Shown one piece after another: positions 43,457 through 51,527 of a DNA stretch of 64,000 nt (position 1 is its first letter; each line of letters opens with the position of its first letter). The notes beneath the pieces are model-generated. The model saw only the letters and a list, made by a program, of their open reading frames with translations. It did no database searches and was not told the DNA's origin. The translations under genes and the position numbers were made by a program. The stretch is taken from the NCBI RefSeq assembly GCF_002251295.1, contig NZ_NPJA01000015.1:105120-169119 (forward strand), in the 5' to 3' direction. The DNA is from Prevotella sp. P5-50 (GTDB taxonomy: Bacteria > Bacteroidota > Bacteroidia > Bacteroidales > Bacteroidaceae).

Positions 43457-45385
43457 CTAGGTTTTTTTCAGACTATTATAGTCTGTACCTGTTATTTCGG
43501 CTATTCGTTTGACAATGAGTTCGTTGTTTGTTGTGATGGCCGTGAGGTCTTTATGCAATCGGAACCTGAACTGGCACATGCGGAGGTAGAATATGATGCC
43601 TGTTGGTAAGAATATTCCCGTGATGGCGTTGAGCCATTTGCGCCGGAAGGGCCGAGTGTGTGCATGGGTTGCAACGATGGGGAATCTGTTGAGGTAGGTA
43701 ATGATGGCACGGTCTCGTGTGTTCATCAAATCTCGTATGATGTTTTCCTGCATTTCGTTGATGCGCTCGATGTTCTGGTCGTTGCCTGGACGGAAAAATA
43801 CCTTGATAGGGTTGGGTAGGCGCAGCAGCCTGTGTTCGGTGTTATACTGTTGTATTTCGTTGTTGATGTGTAATAACAGCTGTGCATCGTTGATGTAGGA
43901 TGGATCTTCGATGATGACCTCCTTACTGCTGATGTGTCGTTTGGATCTCAGGCCGAGTATGCGCATGAGAATTGATTTGTAGAGGTCGATATTGAATACT
44001 ACCGAGTCGTTGTTGGCCTTGTAGGTGAAGAATACTGCGATGGGGGTGAGGATTGCTGTTCCCATGAGTTTTCCGAACCATACTGTCCAGTTGTCGTCAC
44101 GTGCCATTTTCATTCCTGTGTTTTCGAGTATGAAGTATATGATGAACACGATGACTGATATGATTACCGGTATTCCCAGTCCACCCTTGCGGATGATGGC
44201 TCCGAGCGGTGCTCCGATAAAGAAGAATATGAGGCACGATAGTGATAGTGTGATCTTGTTGATGGCTTCTATCTCGTGCAATCTTTCGTTTCGGTTGAGA
44301 TAAGTAGAATAGTCGGCTTTGAAATCGAGGTCTATTGCTGCCATTTGTGCATTGTCGGCAGCTCGCTTGATGACACTCTGTTTGACGTCAACCGGTAGCT
44401 TTGTGAAGGCTGAGTCGAAATTGAGTTGTCCTTTACTGATGTCTGCCATGACTTTGAGAGAGTCTTTCTTGTTGAATGAAGGCAGTCGCAGGTAGTTGTT
44501 TTGTGCTTCGTGAAAGACTGCGTGTCCTACCGAATCGTTGAATTCCCTAATGGAGTCTAAGTCGTGGAGTATCTGGCGCATGCCTTTTGAGCGTGCGTCG
44601 GTGGCTATGCCTCCTGCGTCAGCCATATTGAAGTCGCCGTCGAAGTCGAGTAGGATGCGCTTCTTGGAGAATGTCTCTCGTCGGTAGGGCACATTGGCAG
44701 GGCCGGCAATGTCTTGTTGTCTCATGTTTTCAAACCATTCGCCGCTGTAGAGTGTCAGCAGAATGTGTTTCTTCTCTGCGGTGGATTGCATGGTGCCTGA
44801 GTCTGCCAGGATGATGGCATGGTCGTCGTAGCCTCCGTTGATGCGGAATATCATGAGTCCGTAGAGTTTTCCTGTGTTGAGGTCTTTTTTCTGAACGTAG
44901 ATATTTGAACCGCTTACGCCATCATAGAAGATTCCTTCTGGGATTTCCACTTCGGGGTTTTTCTGCTTCATCGACATGAGCAGTTGTCGGAATGACACGA
45001 ACGACTCTGGTCCCACTACTTCTTGGAAATAGAACGAAATGCAACTGATGCAGCAGACAATGGCGATGAGTGACCGCATGGACTGTATGAGTGAGATTCC
45101 GGCAGCTTTGATGGCGGTAAGTTCTGAGCTCTCACCGAGGTTTCCGAAGGCAATGAGTGAACTTAGAAGAATGGCAAGAGGGAAGGCCTGAGGCATGAGC
45201 ATCAGTCCCATATACCAGAAAAACTGTGCCAGAATATCGAGCGACAGTCCTTTTCCGATCAGTTCGTCCACGTATCGCCATAAGAACTGCATCATAAGCA
45301 CGAACTGGCAGATGAAGAAGGTTCCTACGAATAGCAGTCCAAACTGCTTAGCGATAAATATGTCTAATTTCTTAATTCGAAACAT
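43457..45385 (-). CDS. LptF/LptG family permease, long form
   Basis: The 642-residue membrane protein belongs to the YjgP/YjgQ family, which extracts lipopolysaccharide from the inner membrane with LptB. N-terminal helices (about 14-35, 52-75 and 98-120), a large periplasmic region (about 130-370) and helices near 375-470 match the family. About 170 more residues follow, with one more helix near 605-625. The usual length is about 360, so the extra C-terminal part is notable, but long forms occur in Bacteroidetes. Promoter box TAATTTTG at 45408-45415 (minus). Confidence 0.85.
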   Translation of the reverse strand: MFRIKKLDIFIAKQFGLLFVGTFFICQFVLMMQFLWRYVDELIGKGLSLDILAQFFWYMGLMLMPQAFPLAILLSSLIAFGNLGESSELTAIKAAGISLIQSMRSLIAIVCCISCISFYFQEVVGPESFVSFRQLLMSMKQKNPEVEIPEGIFYDGVSGSNIYVQKKDLNTGKLYGLMIFRINGGYDDHAIILADSGTMQSTAEKKHILLTLYSGEWFENMRQQDIAGPANVPYRRETFSKKRILLDFDGDFNMADAGGIATDARSKGMRQILHDLDSIREFNDSVGHAVFHEAQNNYLRLPSFNKKDSLKVMADISKGQLNFDSAFTKLPVDVKQSVIKRAADNAQMAAIDLDFKADYSTYLNRNERLHEIEAINKITLSLSCLIFFFIGAPLGAIIRKGGLGIPVIISVIVFIIYFILENTGMKMARDDNWTVWFGKLMGTAILTPIAVFFTYKANNDSVVFNIDLYKSILMRILGLRSKRHISSKEVIIEDPSYINDAQLLLHINNEIQQYNTEHRLLRLPNPIKVFFRPGNDQNIERINEMQENIIRDLMNTRDRAIITYLNRFPIVATHAHTRPFRRKWLNAITGIFLPTGIIFYLRMCQFRFRLHKDLTAITTNNELIVKRIAEITGTDYNSLKKT

Positions 45386-45407
45386 TCATGAATGTGCTTT
45401 CAGACTG

Positions 45408-45415
45408 CAAAATTA
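45408..45415 (-). promoter_or_regulatory. Promoter -7 box for LptF/G gene
   Basis: TAATTTTG on the minus strand, 22 bases before the ATG at 45385, fits TAnnTTTG. Confidence 0.55.
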
Positions 45416-45520
45416 CTATAAAAATGTCAGAGCACGGCAATAATTTCGCTTTTTTTTATCGTTTCAGGCGCATATATAATGTATGGCCATGGTTTTATGG
45501 TCGTCGTGAAGGGTGTGCGA

Positions 45521-45916
45521 CTATAGTCCGCTGACACGGTGCAGGCGCTCCATGTTGTCGTCCCAAAGGTTGCTGAGGTCGTCGATGTCCTCGTCGTCGG
45601 CATAGTCGGTAATGACAAGATTGATGTGTCCGGTCAATTCGCTCTGTTCGATGCGTATTTCCCAGTATGCCTGTGGGTCTACTTCCTGATAGTCCCATTT
45701 TAGTCGGATATAACAGGGCTTGACGATTTCCAATACTTCTGAGACTTTTGTGTCGCGTTCAGTCCAGGGTTTTCCCCAGGTAAAGGTCCAGTGGTTTCCG
45801 TCTTCCGTCACGCTGTCTGCAAGCCATTTTTGCATGCCTGCTGCATTACCAATCATGTCCCAAACTATTTTTGGCGATTTTGCGGAAACGGAGTATTCTT
45901 TCTTTAGAATATGCAT
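45521..45916 (-). CDS. START-like domain protein
   Basis: The 131-residue protein has the fold pattern of the START/AHSA1-like superfamily: an early SAKSPKIVWDMIGNAAGMQKWLAD, strand WTFTWGKPWTERDTKVSEV, then IRLKWDY and a C-terminal helix (LWDDNMERLHRVSGL). Such proteins bind small hydrophobic ligands or act with Hsp90; no ligand is known here. The ATG at 45916 is chosen because TATTTTTG at 45948-45955 (minus) is the promoter box and overlaps the longer version. Confidence 0.8.
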   Translation of the reverse strand: MHILKKEYSVSAKSPKIVWDMIGNAAGMQKWLADSVTEDGNHWTFTWGKPWTERDTKVSEVLEIVKPCYIRLKWDYQEVDPQAYWEIRIEQSELTGHINLVITDYADDEDIDDLSNLWDDNMERLHRVSGL

Positions 45917-45947
45917 GGTTTCTTCGTTTTTTGGTTTGTTTCTGTTG

Positions 45948-45955
45948 CAAAAATA
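45948..45955 (-). promoter_or_regulatory. Promoter -7 box for START-like gene
   Basis: TATTTTTG on the minus strand fits TAnnTTTG and excludes a start at 45958. Confidence 0.5.
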
Positions 45956-45996
45956 CAAAAAAACACTGAAATAGCAATGTTTTTTTTGAAAAAAAT

Positions 45997-46027
45997 TTTG
46001 GTATTTAAAAAGATTGTATTACCTTTG
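45997..46027 (+). promoter_or_regulatory. Promoter of tRNA-Met gene
   Basis: TTTG (45997-46000), a 19-base spacer and TACCTTTG (46020-46027) match the consensus. The tRNA starts 20 bases downstream. Confidence 0.78.
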
Positions 46028-46046
46028 CACCCGCTTAACAGCCAAT

Positions 46047-46120
46047 GGCGGGGTAGCTCAGCTGGTTAGAGCGTCGGATTCATAATCCGGAGGTCGAGGG
46101 TTCGGGTCCCCCTCCCGCTA
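46047..46120 (+). tRNA. tRNA-Met (CAU)
   Basis: A 74-base cloverleaf: acceptor GGCGGGG / TCCCGCT (with G-U pairs at both ends), D arm GCTCAGCTGGTTAGAGC, anticodon stem TCGGA / TCCGG with loop TTCATAA and anticodon CAT at 46081-46083, and T arm with loop TTCGGGT. CCA is not encoded. The T stem has an A-C mismatch. By overall sequence it is an elongator Met tRNA; a lysidine-modified Ile tRNA also reads CAU and cannot be wholly excluded. Confidence 0.93.
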
Positions 46121-46138
46121 CTGAATAATTTAAATTGT

Positions 46139-46173
46139 CCTTTGCAATTGTAATGGTTGCAAAGGTTTTTTTT
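46139..46173 (+). terminator. Terminator after tRNA-Met
   Basis: CCTTTGCAA (46139-46147) and TTGCAAAGG (46157-46165) pair exactly, followed by eight T. Confidence 0.95.
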
Positions 46174-46261
46174 GTTTCAATTCTAAGTGAGCGCAACTCG
46201 CTCTTGTCATCCTTTCTTCGGCTCACCCGATAAATCTTCTCCTAATGTCCTCCCATTCTTG

Positions 46262-46391
46262 TTCGCAAGTTTTGGAACTTTATTTGGGACTTACTTGGGA
46301 CTTACTTCGGACATATTGCGAAAGTATCGATGTTGGCTTATTGACGATTAGTCCCGAACGCATCCCGAACGCATCCCGAACGCATCGGTGC
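46262..46391. repeat. 11-bp-phased array with two inverted arms
   Basis: In the gap between tRNA-Met and purH, TTGGGAC occurs at 46284 and 46295 and TTCGGAC at 46306, exactly 11 bases apart. On the other strand TTCGGGA occurs three times, seen as TCCCGAA at 46352, 46363 and 46374, again exactly 11 apart. Weaker copies flank both sides. About 40 bases separate the arms. The rest of the 467-base gap (46174-46640) shows only a candidate purH promoter box, TAATTTTG at 46578-46585. Confidence 0.85.
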
Positions 46392-46577
46392 GCTAATAGA
46401 TTGATGAAAATAGAGATTGCCCTTCAGTTTGAAAAACCTTGGTTGCAATATGTTTGCAGACTGTAAATCGTTCTCTTTGGAGCCTATGTAAATGGCTCGT
46501 GACCTATTCCATATCAGTAAAATGCGATAAAACCCGATTTTTTTCATAAAACAAGATACAATGTGGCGTCTTTTTTG

Positions 46578-46585
46578 TAATTTTG
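46578..46585 (+). promoter_or_regulatory. Candidate -7 box for purH-mre-mrd-rodA operon
   Basis: TAATTTTG fits TAnnTTTG, with a leader of about 50 bases to the ATG at 46641. No clear -33 element is present. Confidence 0.55.
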
Positions 46586-46640
46586 CAGAGCGTTTTGAGA
46601 AACGCAGGTTTAGACAAACATTATAACGTTATATCATTTT

Positions 46641-47234
46641 ATGGCAGATTCAAAGAAAATTAAGACAGCGCTGATCTCCGTGTTCCATAAAGATGGACTC
46701 GAAGAACTGCTTAAAAAACTCAACGAAGAGGGCGTAAAGTTCCTCTCTACTGGCGGTACACAGACCTTTATCGAAAGCCTCGGCTATGCATGTGAAAAGG
46801 TAGAAAATGTAACAACCTATCCTTCTATTCTTGGCGGACGTGTCAAGACTTTGCATCCTAAAGTGTTTGGTGGAATCCTCGGTCGTCGCGACAATGAAGG
46901 TGACCGCGAGCAAATGGCACAATATGAGATACCCGAGATCGACCTCGTTATTGTGGACCTCTATCCTTTCGAGCAGACTGTAGCCAGTGGCGCAAGCGAT
47001 GCCGATATTATCGAGAAGATTGATATAGGCGGTATTTCGCTCATCCGTGCAGGAGCCAAGAATTTCAACGACGTAGTTATCGTGCCTTCAAAGGCAGAAT
47101 ATAGTGTGCTGCTCGACATCCTCAACAAGCAGGGTGCAGAGACCACCAAGGAGCAGCGCCGCATGTTCGCTACTCGTGCTTTCGGCGTCAGCAGCCATTA
47201 CGACACCGCTATTCATGCGTGGTTCGAGAAATAA
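46641..47234 (+). CDS. purH: Free-standing IMP cyclohydrolase (PurH N-terminal domain)
   Basis: The 197-residue protein is the MGS-like IMP cyclohydrolase that closes the purine ring (FAICAR to IMP). It has KTALISVFHKDG at the start, LSTGGTQTF, GGRVKTLHPKV, IDLVIVDLYPFEQTVA and IGGISLIRAGAKNF, and ends with SSHYDTAIHAWFEK, where bifunctional PurH would run on into the transformylase domain (total about 510). A stop falls at that domain edge, only 34 bases before mreB, so no transformylase remains here. That activity is encoded at 25252-26439. Confidence 0.93.
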   Translation: MADSKKIKTALISVFHKDGLEELLKKLNEEGVKFLSTGGTQTFIESLGYACEKVENVTTYPSILGGRVKTLHPKVFGGILGRRDNEGDREQMAQYEIPEIDLVIVDLYPFEQTVASGASDADIIEKIDIGGISLIRAGAKNFNDVVIVPSKAEYSVLLDILNKQGAETTKEQRRMFATRAFGVSSHYDTAIHAWFEK

Positions 47235-47268
47235 GCATACTACAATTTAACGAACGAAACAGACTAAT

Positions 47269-48291
47269 ATGGGATTTTTTAGCTTTGTCCAGGAAATAGC
47301 CATGGATCTTGGAACGGCAAACACCATCATTATCAGTGATGATAAGATCGTTGTTGATGAGCCGTCCGTAGTGGCTCTCGATCGCCGCACCGACAAGATG
47401 ATTGCCGTAGGCAATGAGGCCAAGATGATGTATGAGAAGACTCATGAGAATATTCGCACCATCCGTCCTTTGCGCGACGGTGTGATTGCCGACTTCTCTG
47501 CCTGCGAGCAGATGATGCGCGGACTTATCAAAATGGTGCATACTGGTTCAAGACTCTTCTCACCCTCACTCCGTATGGTCATCGGTGTACCTTCGGGATC
47601 CACCGAAGTAGAACTTCGTGCCGTTCGTGACTCAGCAGAACATGCCGACGGACGTGACGTATATCTGATTTTCGAACCCATGGCAGCAGCCATCGGTATC
47701 GGTATTGATGTTGAGGCACCAGAAGGTAACATGATTGTTGATATAGGTGGTGGCTCTACCGAAATTGCAGTAATCTCACTCGGCGGTATCGTCAGCAACA
47801 ACTCCATCCGTACTGCCGGCGACGACCTTACTGCCGATATTCAGGAATATATGGCACGTCAGCACAATGTGAAAGTCAGCGAGCGAATGGCAGAGCGTAT
47901 CAAGATCAACGTAGGTTCTGCCCTTACCGATCTTGGTAGCGAAGCCCCTGAGGATTATGTTGTGCATGGACCTAACCGCATTACCGCATTGCCCATGGAA
48001 GTGCCCGTATGCTATCAGGAGATTGCGCATTGTATTGACAAAACTATCGCCAAGATTGAGAATGCAGTACTCTCAGCACTTGAGAACACTCCACCTGAAC
48101 TGTATGCCGACATCGTTAAAAACGGTATCTATCTCTCAGGTGGTGGAGCACAGTTGCGAGGACTCGATCGTCGTCTGACAGACAAGATCAATATTCCATT
48201 CCACGTAGCAGAAGATCCATTACACTCAGTAGCAAGAGGTGCTGGCGTCGCTCTGAAGAATATCAACCGTTTCTCATTCTTGATGCGATAA
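47269..48291 (+). CDS. mreB: Rod-shape determining protein MreB
   Basis: MreB (340 aa) is the actin-like scaffold of lateral wall synthesis. The ATP-binding motifs are AMDLGTANTII near residue 10, VIGVPSGST, NMIVDIGGGSTEIAV near 150 and LSGGGAQLRGL near 286. It starts the mreB-mreC-mreD-mrdA-rodA set, with mreC six bases after its stop. Confidence 0.97.
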   Translation: MGFFSFVQEIAMDLGTANTIIISDDKIVVDEPSVVALDRRTDKMIAVGNEAKMMYEKTHENIRTIRPLRDGVIADFSACEQMMRGLIKMVHTGSRLFSPSLRMVIGVPSGSTEVELRAVRDSAEHADGRDVYLIFEPMAAAIGIGIDVEAPEGNMIVDIGGGSTEIAVISLGGIVSNNSIRTAGDDLTADIQEYMARQHNVKVSERMAERIKINVGSALTDLGSEAPEDYVVHGPNRITALPMEVPVCYQEIAHCIDKTIAKIENAVLSALENTPPELYADIVKNGIYLSGGGAQLRGLDRRLTDKINIPFHVAEDPLHSVARGAGVALKNINRFSFLMR

Positions 48292-48297
48292 CACGAA

Positions 48298-49164
48298 ATG
48301 CAAAACCTGCTGGAGTTTCTGCAAAAGTACCATCATTGGTTTCTTTTCGTATTGCTTGAAATCGTCAGCCTTGTATTGCTGTTCCGATACAACAGCTATC
48401 AAGGTAGCGCATGGCTATCATCAGCCAACGCCGTGGCAGGACATGTCAATAGCGAAAGAGCAAGGGTGGAATCGTTCTTCTCGCTCACCAAGGTCAATAA
48501 AGACCTTACCTTGCGCAATTTCTACCTTGAAAGACAGGTGACACAGCTGCGAAAACTATATGCCGAGCTTACCGGCGATACAACCGCAGCAGAACGACAG
48601 GAACTCCAAATGCTCAGCCATTATGAGCTCATACCGGCCAAAGTGGTTACCAATGAGCTCAACCGTCCAGACAACCTGATGACCATCGACCGTGGAGCAG
48701 CCGATGGCGTCGAGGTTGGAATGGGTGTGGCATGCGGACAGGGAATTGTTGGCATTACTTATCTCGTCTCCGACCATTATTCCGTCCTCATCCCAGTACT
48801 CAATACTACTTCGCGCATCAGTTGCGCCATACGAGGAAGAGGATATTTCGGCGTATTACGATGGGATGGAAAAGATCCTAACGTAGCCTATCTTGAAGAT
48901 ATTCCCCGACATGCACGTTTTAATCGAGGAGATAAGGTGGAAACCAACGGATACTCCAGCATCTTCCCACCAGGAGTTATCGTAGGAAAGGTTAGCACAG
49001 TCTATAACTCTGCCGACGGACTATCATATCGCGTCAAGGTGGAACTCTTTACCGACTTCGGTTGCATTCGCGACGTTGTCGTCATTAGCGATAAAACCAT
49101 CGGGGAACGCACACGGCTGCTTCAGGCTGCACGCGATTCCCTCAAACTTAATGTGAAGGAATAA
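48298..49164 (+). CDS. mreC: Rod-shape determining protein MreC
   Basis: The 288-residue protein has a membrane helix (about 12-30), a coiled region (40-100) and the periplasmic MreC beta domains (AKVVTNELNRPDNLMTIDRGAADGVEVGMGV, RGRGYFGVLRWDG, VETNGYSSIFPPGVIVGKV). It links MreB with PBP2 and RodA. Nine bases separate it from mreD. Confidence 0.94.
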   Translation: MQNLLEFLQKYHHWFLFVLLEIVSLVLLFRYNSYQGSAWLSSANAVAGHVNSERARVESFFSLTKVNKDLTLRNFYLERQVTQLRKLYAELTGDTTAAERQELQMLSHYELIPAKVVTNELNRPDNLMTIDRGAADGVEVGMGVACGQGIVGITYLVSDHYSVLIPVLNTTSRISCAIRGRGYFGVLRWDGKDPNVAYLEDIPRHARFNRGDKVETNGYSSIFPPGVIVGKVSTVYNSADGLSYRVKVELFTDFGCIRDVVVISDKTIGERTRLLQAARDSLKLNVKE

Positions 49165-49172
49165 AAAGGCAA

Positions 49173-49670
49173 ATGTCTATCGATGTGTTGAAACGGGCAG
49201 GACTGTTCATCGCCTATGTCTTGGTACAGGCGATGGTACTCGGGCGTATCCATCTCTTCGGATTTGCTACCCCGTTGCTTTATGTCTATTTCGTGGTCAA
49301 ATTCCCACGCAACTACCCTAAATGGGGAATCCTTTTATGGAGTTTCTCGCTTGGATTGGCTATCGACATCTTCTGCAACACTCCTGGGGTGGCAGCAGGA
49401 GCTCTGACACTTATCGGAGCTTTGCAACCTTATATCTTCCAACTCTTCGTGCCACGAGATTCTGTTGACGATCTTGTACCAGCCATCCGAACAATCGGAT
49501 TAGCTAAGTTTGCATACTACGTCACCATACTCGTCCTGGCCTACTGTATTGTATTCTTCTCGCTTGAAACATTCTCATATTTTGATATAGTGGAATGGAT
49601 GATGTGTGTATTTGGTAGCGCTGTATTTACTTTAGCGCTGATAATGACTTTCGAGAGCGTTAGGGGATAA
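49173..49670 (+). CDS. mreD: Rod-shape determining protein MreD
   Basis: A 165-residue membrane protein with about five helices, matching MreD in size and hydrophobic profile; MreD is poorly conserved, and the call rests partly on its place between mreC and mrdA (four bases to the next ATG). Confidence 0.85.
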   Translation: MSIDVLKRAGLFIAYVLVQAMVLGRIHLFGFATPLLYVYFVVKFPRNYPKWGILLWSFSLGLAIDIFCNTPGVAAGALTLIGALQPYIFQLFVPRDSVDDLVPAIRTIGLAKFAYYVTILVLAYCIVFFSLETFSYFDIVEWMMCVFGSAVFTLALIMTFESVRG

Positions 49671-49673
49671 TAT

Positions 49674-51527
49674 ATGAAAGATTTCGAACTCGATTACAGA
49701 CACTTTGTTATCGGCGGAGTAGCCATACTTATCGTCGTTATCTATATCATACGCCTCTTCTTTCTGCAAATTATGAGTGATGACTACAAGAAGAATGCCG
49801 ACTCAAACGCATTCCTCAAACAGGTGGAATATCCATCACGTGGTGTCATTACCGACAGACATGGAAAACTGCTCGTCTATAATCAACCCGCATACGACGT
49901 CATGGTCGTGGTCAACGAAGCGAAAAACCATCTCGACACCCTCGAACTCTGCAAAGCACTCAATATTACTAAAGAGGAGTTTGACTTGCGCATGAACAAT
50001 CTTAAAGACCGCTCAAAAAATCCAGGTTACAGTCGGTTCACACAGCAGATGTTCATGAGCCAATTATCAGACAAGGACTTCTCTGTCTTTCAGGAGAAAA
50101 TGTTTCGTTTCCCAGGATTCTATGTTCAAAAGCGAAGCATCCGACAATATCAGTATCCTTATGCAGCCCATGTACTTGGAGATGTGGCAGAGGTTTCGCC
50201 ATCGGATATTGAAGAAGACAATTACTATATCCCAGGTGACTACATCGGAAAATTGGGAGTAGAGAGAAAATACGAAAAACAATTGCGAGGTGAGAAGGGG
50301 ATGAAAATCCTGCTTCGCGATGCTCATGGCAGAATACAAGGACGTTATCAGAATGGCGCACTCGATAGGCGCCCCGTTCCGGGAAAGAACCTTACCCTTT
50401 CTATTGATGCAGACTTGCAGGCTTTGGGCGAGCGACTAATGGAAGGAAAAATAGGAAGTATCGTTGCCATCGAACCCTCTACAGGTGAAGTGCTCTGCAT
50501 GGTGTCTTCGCCATCTTATGATCCAAGAAGCATGGTAGGACGTCAACGTTCAAAAAATCATCGAATCTTGACCGCAAGCCCACTTAAACCATTGCTAAAC
50601 CGAAGCATTATGGGACAGTATCCGCCAGGTTCTACTTTTAAAACCACACAAGGACTAACCTTCGCTTCGGAGGGTATTATTAGTCCTGCCCATACCGCAT
50701 TCCCTTGTTCTCATGGCTTCAACTTCAAAGGACTTCATGTGGGATGTCACGGCCATGCTTCACCCCTAAGCCTTGTTCCTGCACTCTCCACATCTTGTAA
50801 TGCCTACTTCTGTTGGGGACTCTATTATATGATGGGAGCCAAGAGTAAATATGGATCTGTACAGAATGCTATGAACCGTTGGCGCGACTATATGGTGAGC
50901 ATGGGATTTGGCTACCGTCTCGGTATCGACCTGCCAGGTGAGAAACGAGGACTAATACCTAATGCAGATTTCTATGACAACGCCTATCGTGGATCGTGGA
51001 ACGGACTGACTATTATTTCTATATCCATTGGCCAAGGTGAGGTTAATGCCACACCATTACAAATAGCCAATCTCGGTGCTACAATAGCCAATAGAGGATA
51101 CTTCTATGTGCCCCATGTAGTGCGGAAGGTACAAGACGAACCTCTTGACACACTCTATAGACGCCGCCATTATACCATGGCCAAACGCCAAGCCTACGAC
51201 TATGTAGTGGCAGGAATGCGGTCATCGGCTGTTGGTGGAACATGTCGTGAGCTCTCACGTTACGATATTAATGCATGCGGAAAGACAGGTACGGCACAGA
51301 ACCGAGGTCATGACCACTCGGTATTTATGGGTTTCGCCCCAATGGACAATCCCAAGATTGCCGTTGCCGTCTATGTAGAGAACGGTGGATGGGGAGCCAC
51401 ATATGGTGTACCTATCGGTGGCTTGATAATGGAACAGTATATTCACGGCAAACTCTCAGAAGCTTCGATGAAGCGTGCTGAAGAGTTCCAACATAGACAT
51501 ATAGCTTATGGCAACATCGGCAGGTAG
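49674..51527 (+). CDS. mrdA: Penicillin-binding protein 2
   Basis: The 617-residue class B PBP is the transpeptidase of the elongasome. It has an N-terminal helix (about 12-34), a dimerisation domain with RGVITDRHGKLLVYNQPAYDV, and the transpeptidase motifs STFK near residue 320, SCN near 373 and KTGT near 537. All key residues are present. Its end overlaps the rodA start by 20 bases. Confidence 0.96.
   Translation: MKDFELDYRHFVIGGVAILIVVIYIIRLFFLQIMSDDYKKNADSNAFLKQVEYPSRGVITDRHGKLLVYNQPAYDVMVVVNEAKNHLDTLELCKALNITKEEFDLRMNNLKDRSKNPGYSRFTQQMFMSQLSDKDFSVFQEKMFRFPGFYVQKRSIRQYQYPYAAHVLGDVAEVSPSDIEEDNYYIPGDYIGKLGVERKYEKQLRGEKGMKILLRDAHGRIQGRYQNGALDRRPVPGKNLTLSIDADLQALGERLMEGKIGSIVAIEPSTGEVLCMVSSPSYDPRSMVGRQRSKNHRILTASPLKPLLNRSIMGQYPPGSTFKTTQGLTFASEGIISPAHTAFPCSHGFNFKGLHVGCHGHASPLSLVPALSTSCNAYFCWGLYYMMGAKSKYGSVQNAMNRWRDYMVSMGFGYRLGIDLPGEKRGLIPNADFYDNAYRGSWNGLTIISISIGQGEVNATPLQIANLGATIANRGYFYVPHVVRKVQDEPLDTLYRRRHYTMAKRQAYDYVVAGMRSSAVGGTCRELSRYDINACGKTGTAQNRGHDHSVFMGFAPMDNPKIAVAVYVENGGWGATYGVPIGGLIMEQYIHGKLSEASMKRAEEFQHRHIAYGNIGR

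Noticed and set aside
46047..46391. Integration site of a mobile element at tRNA-Met
   Set aside because: No partial copy of the tRNA 3' end, integrase or composition change is present; only the 11-bp array lies here.
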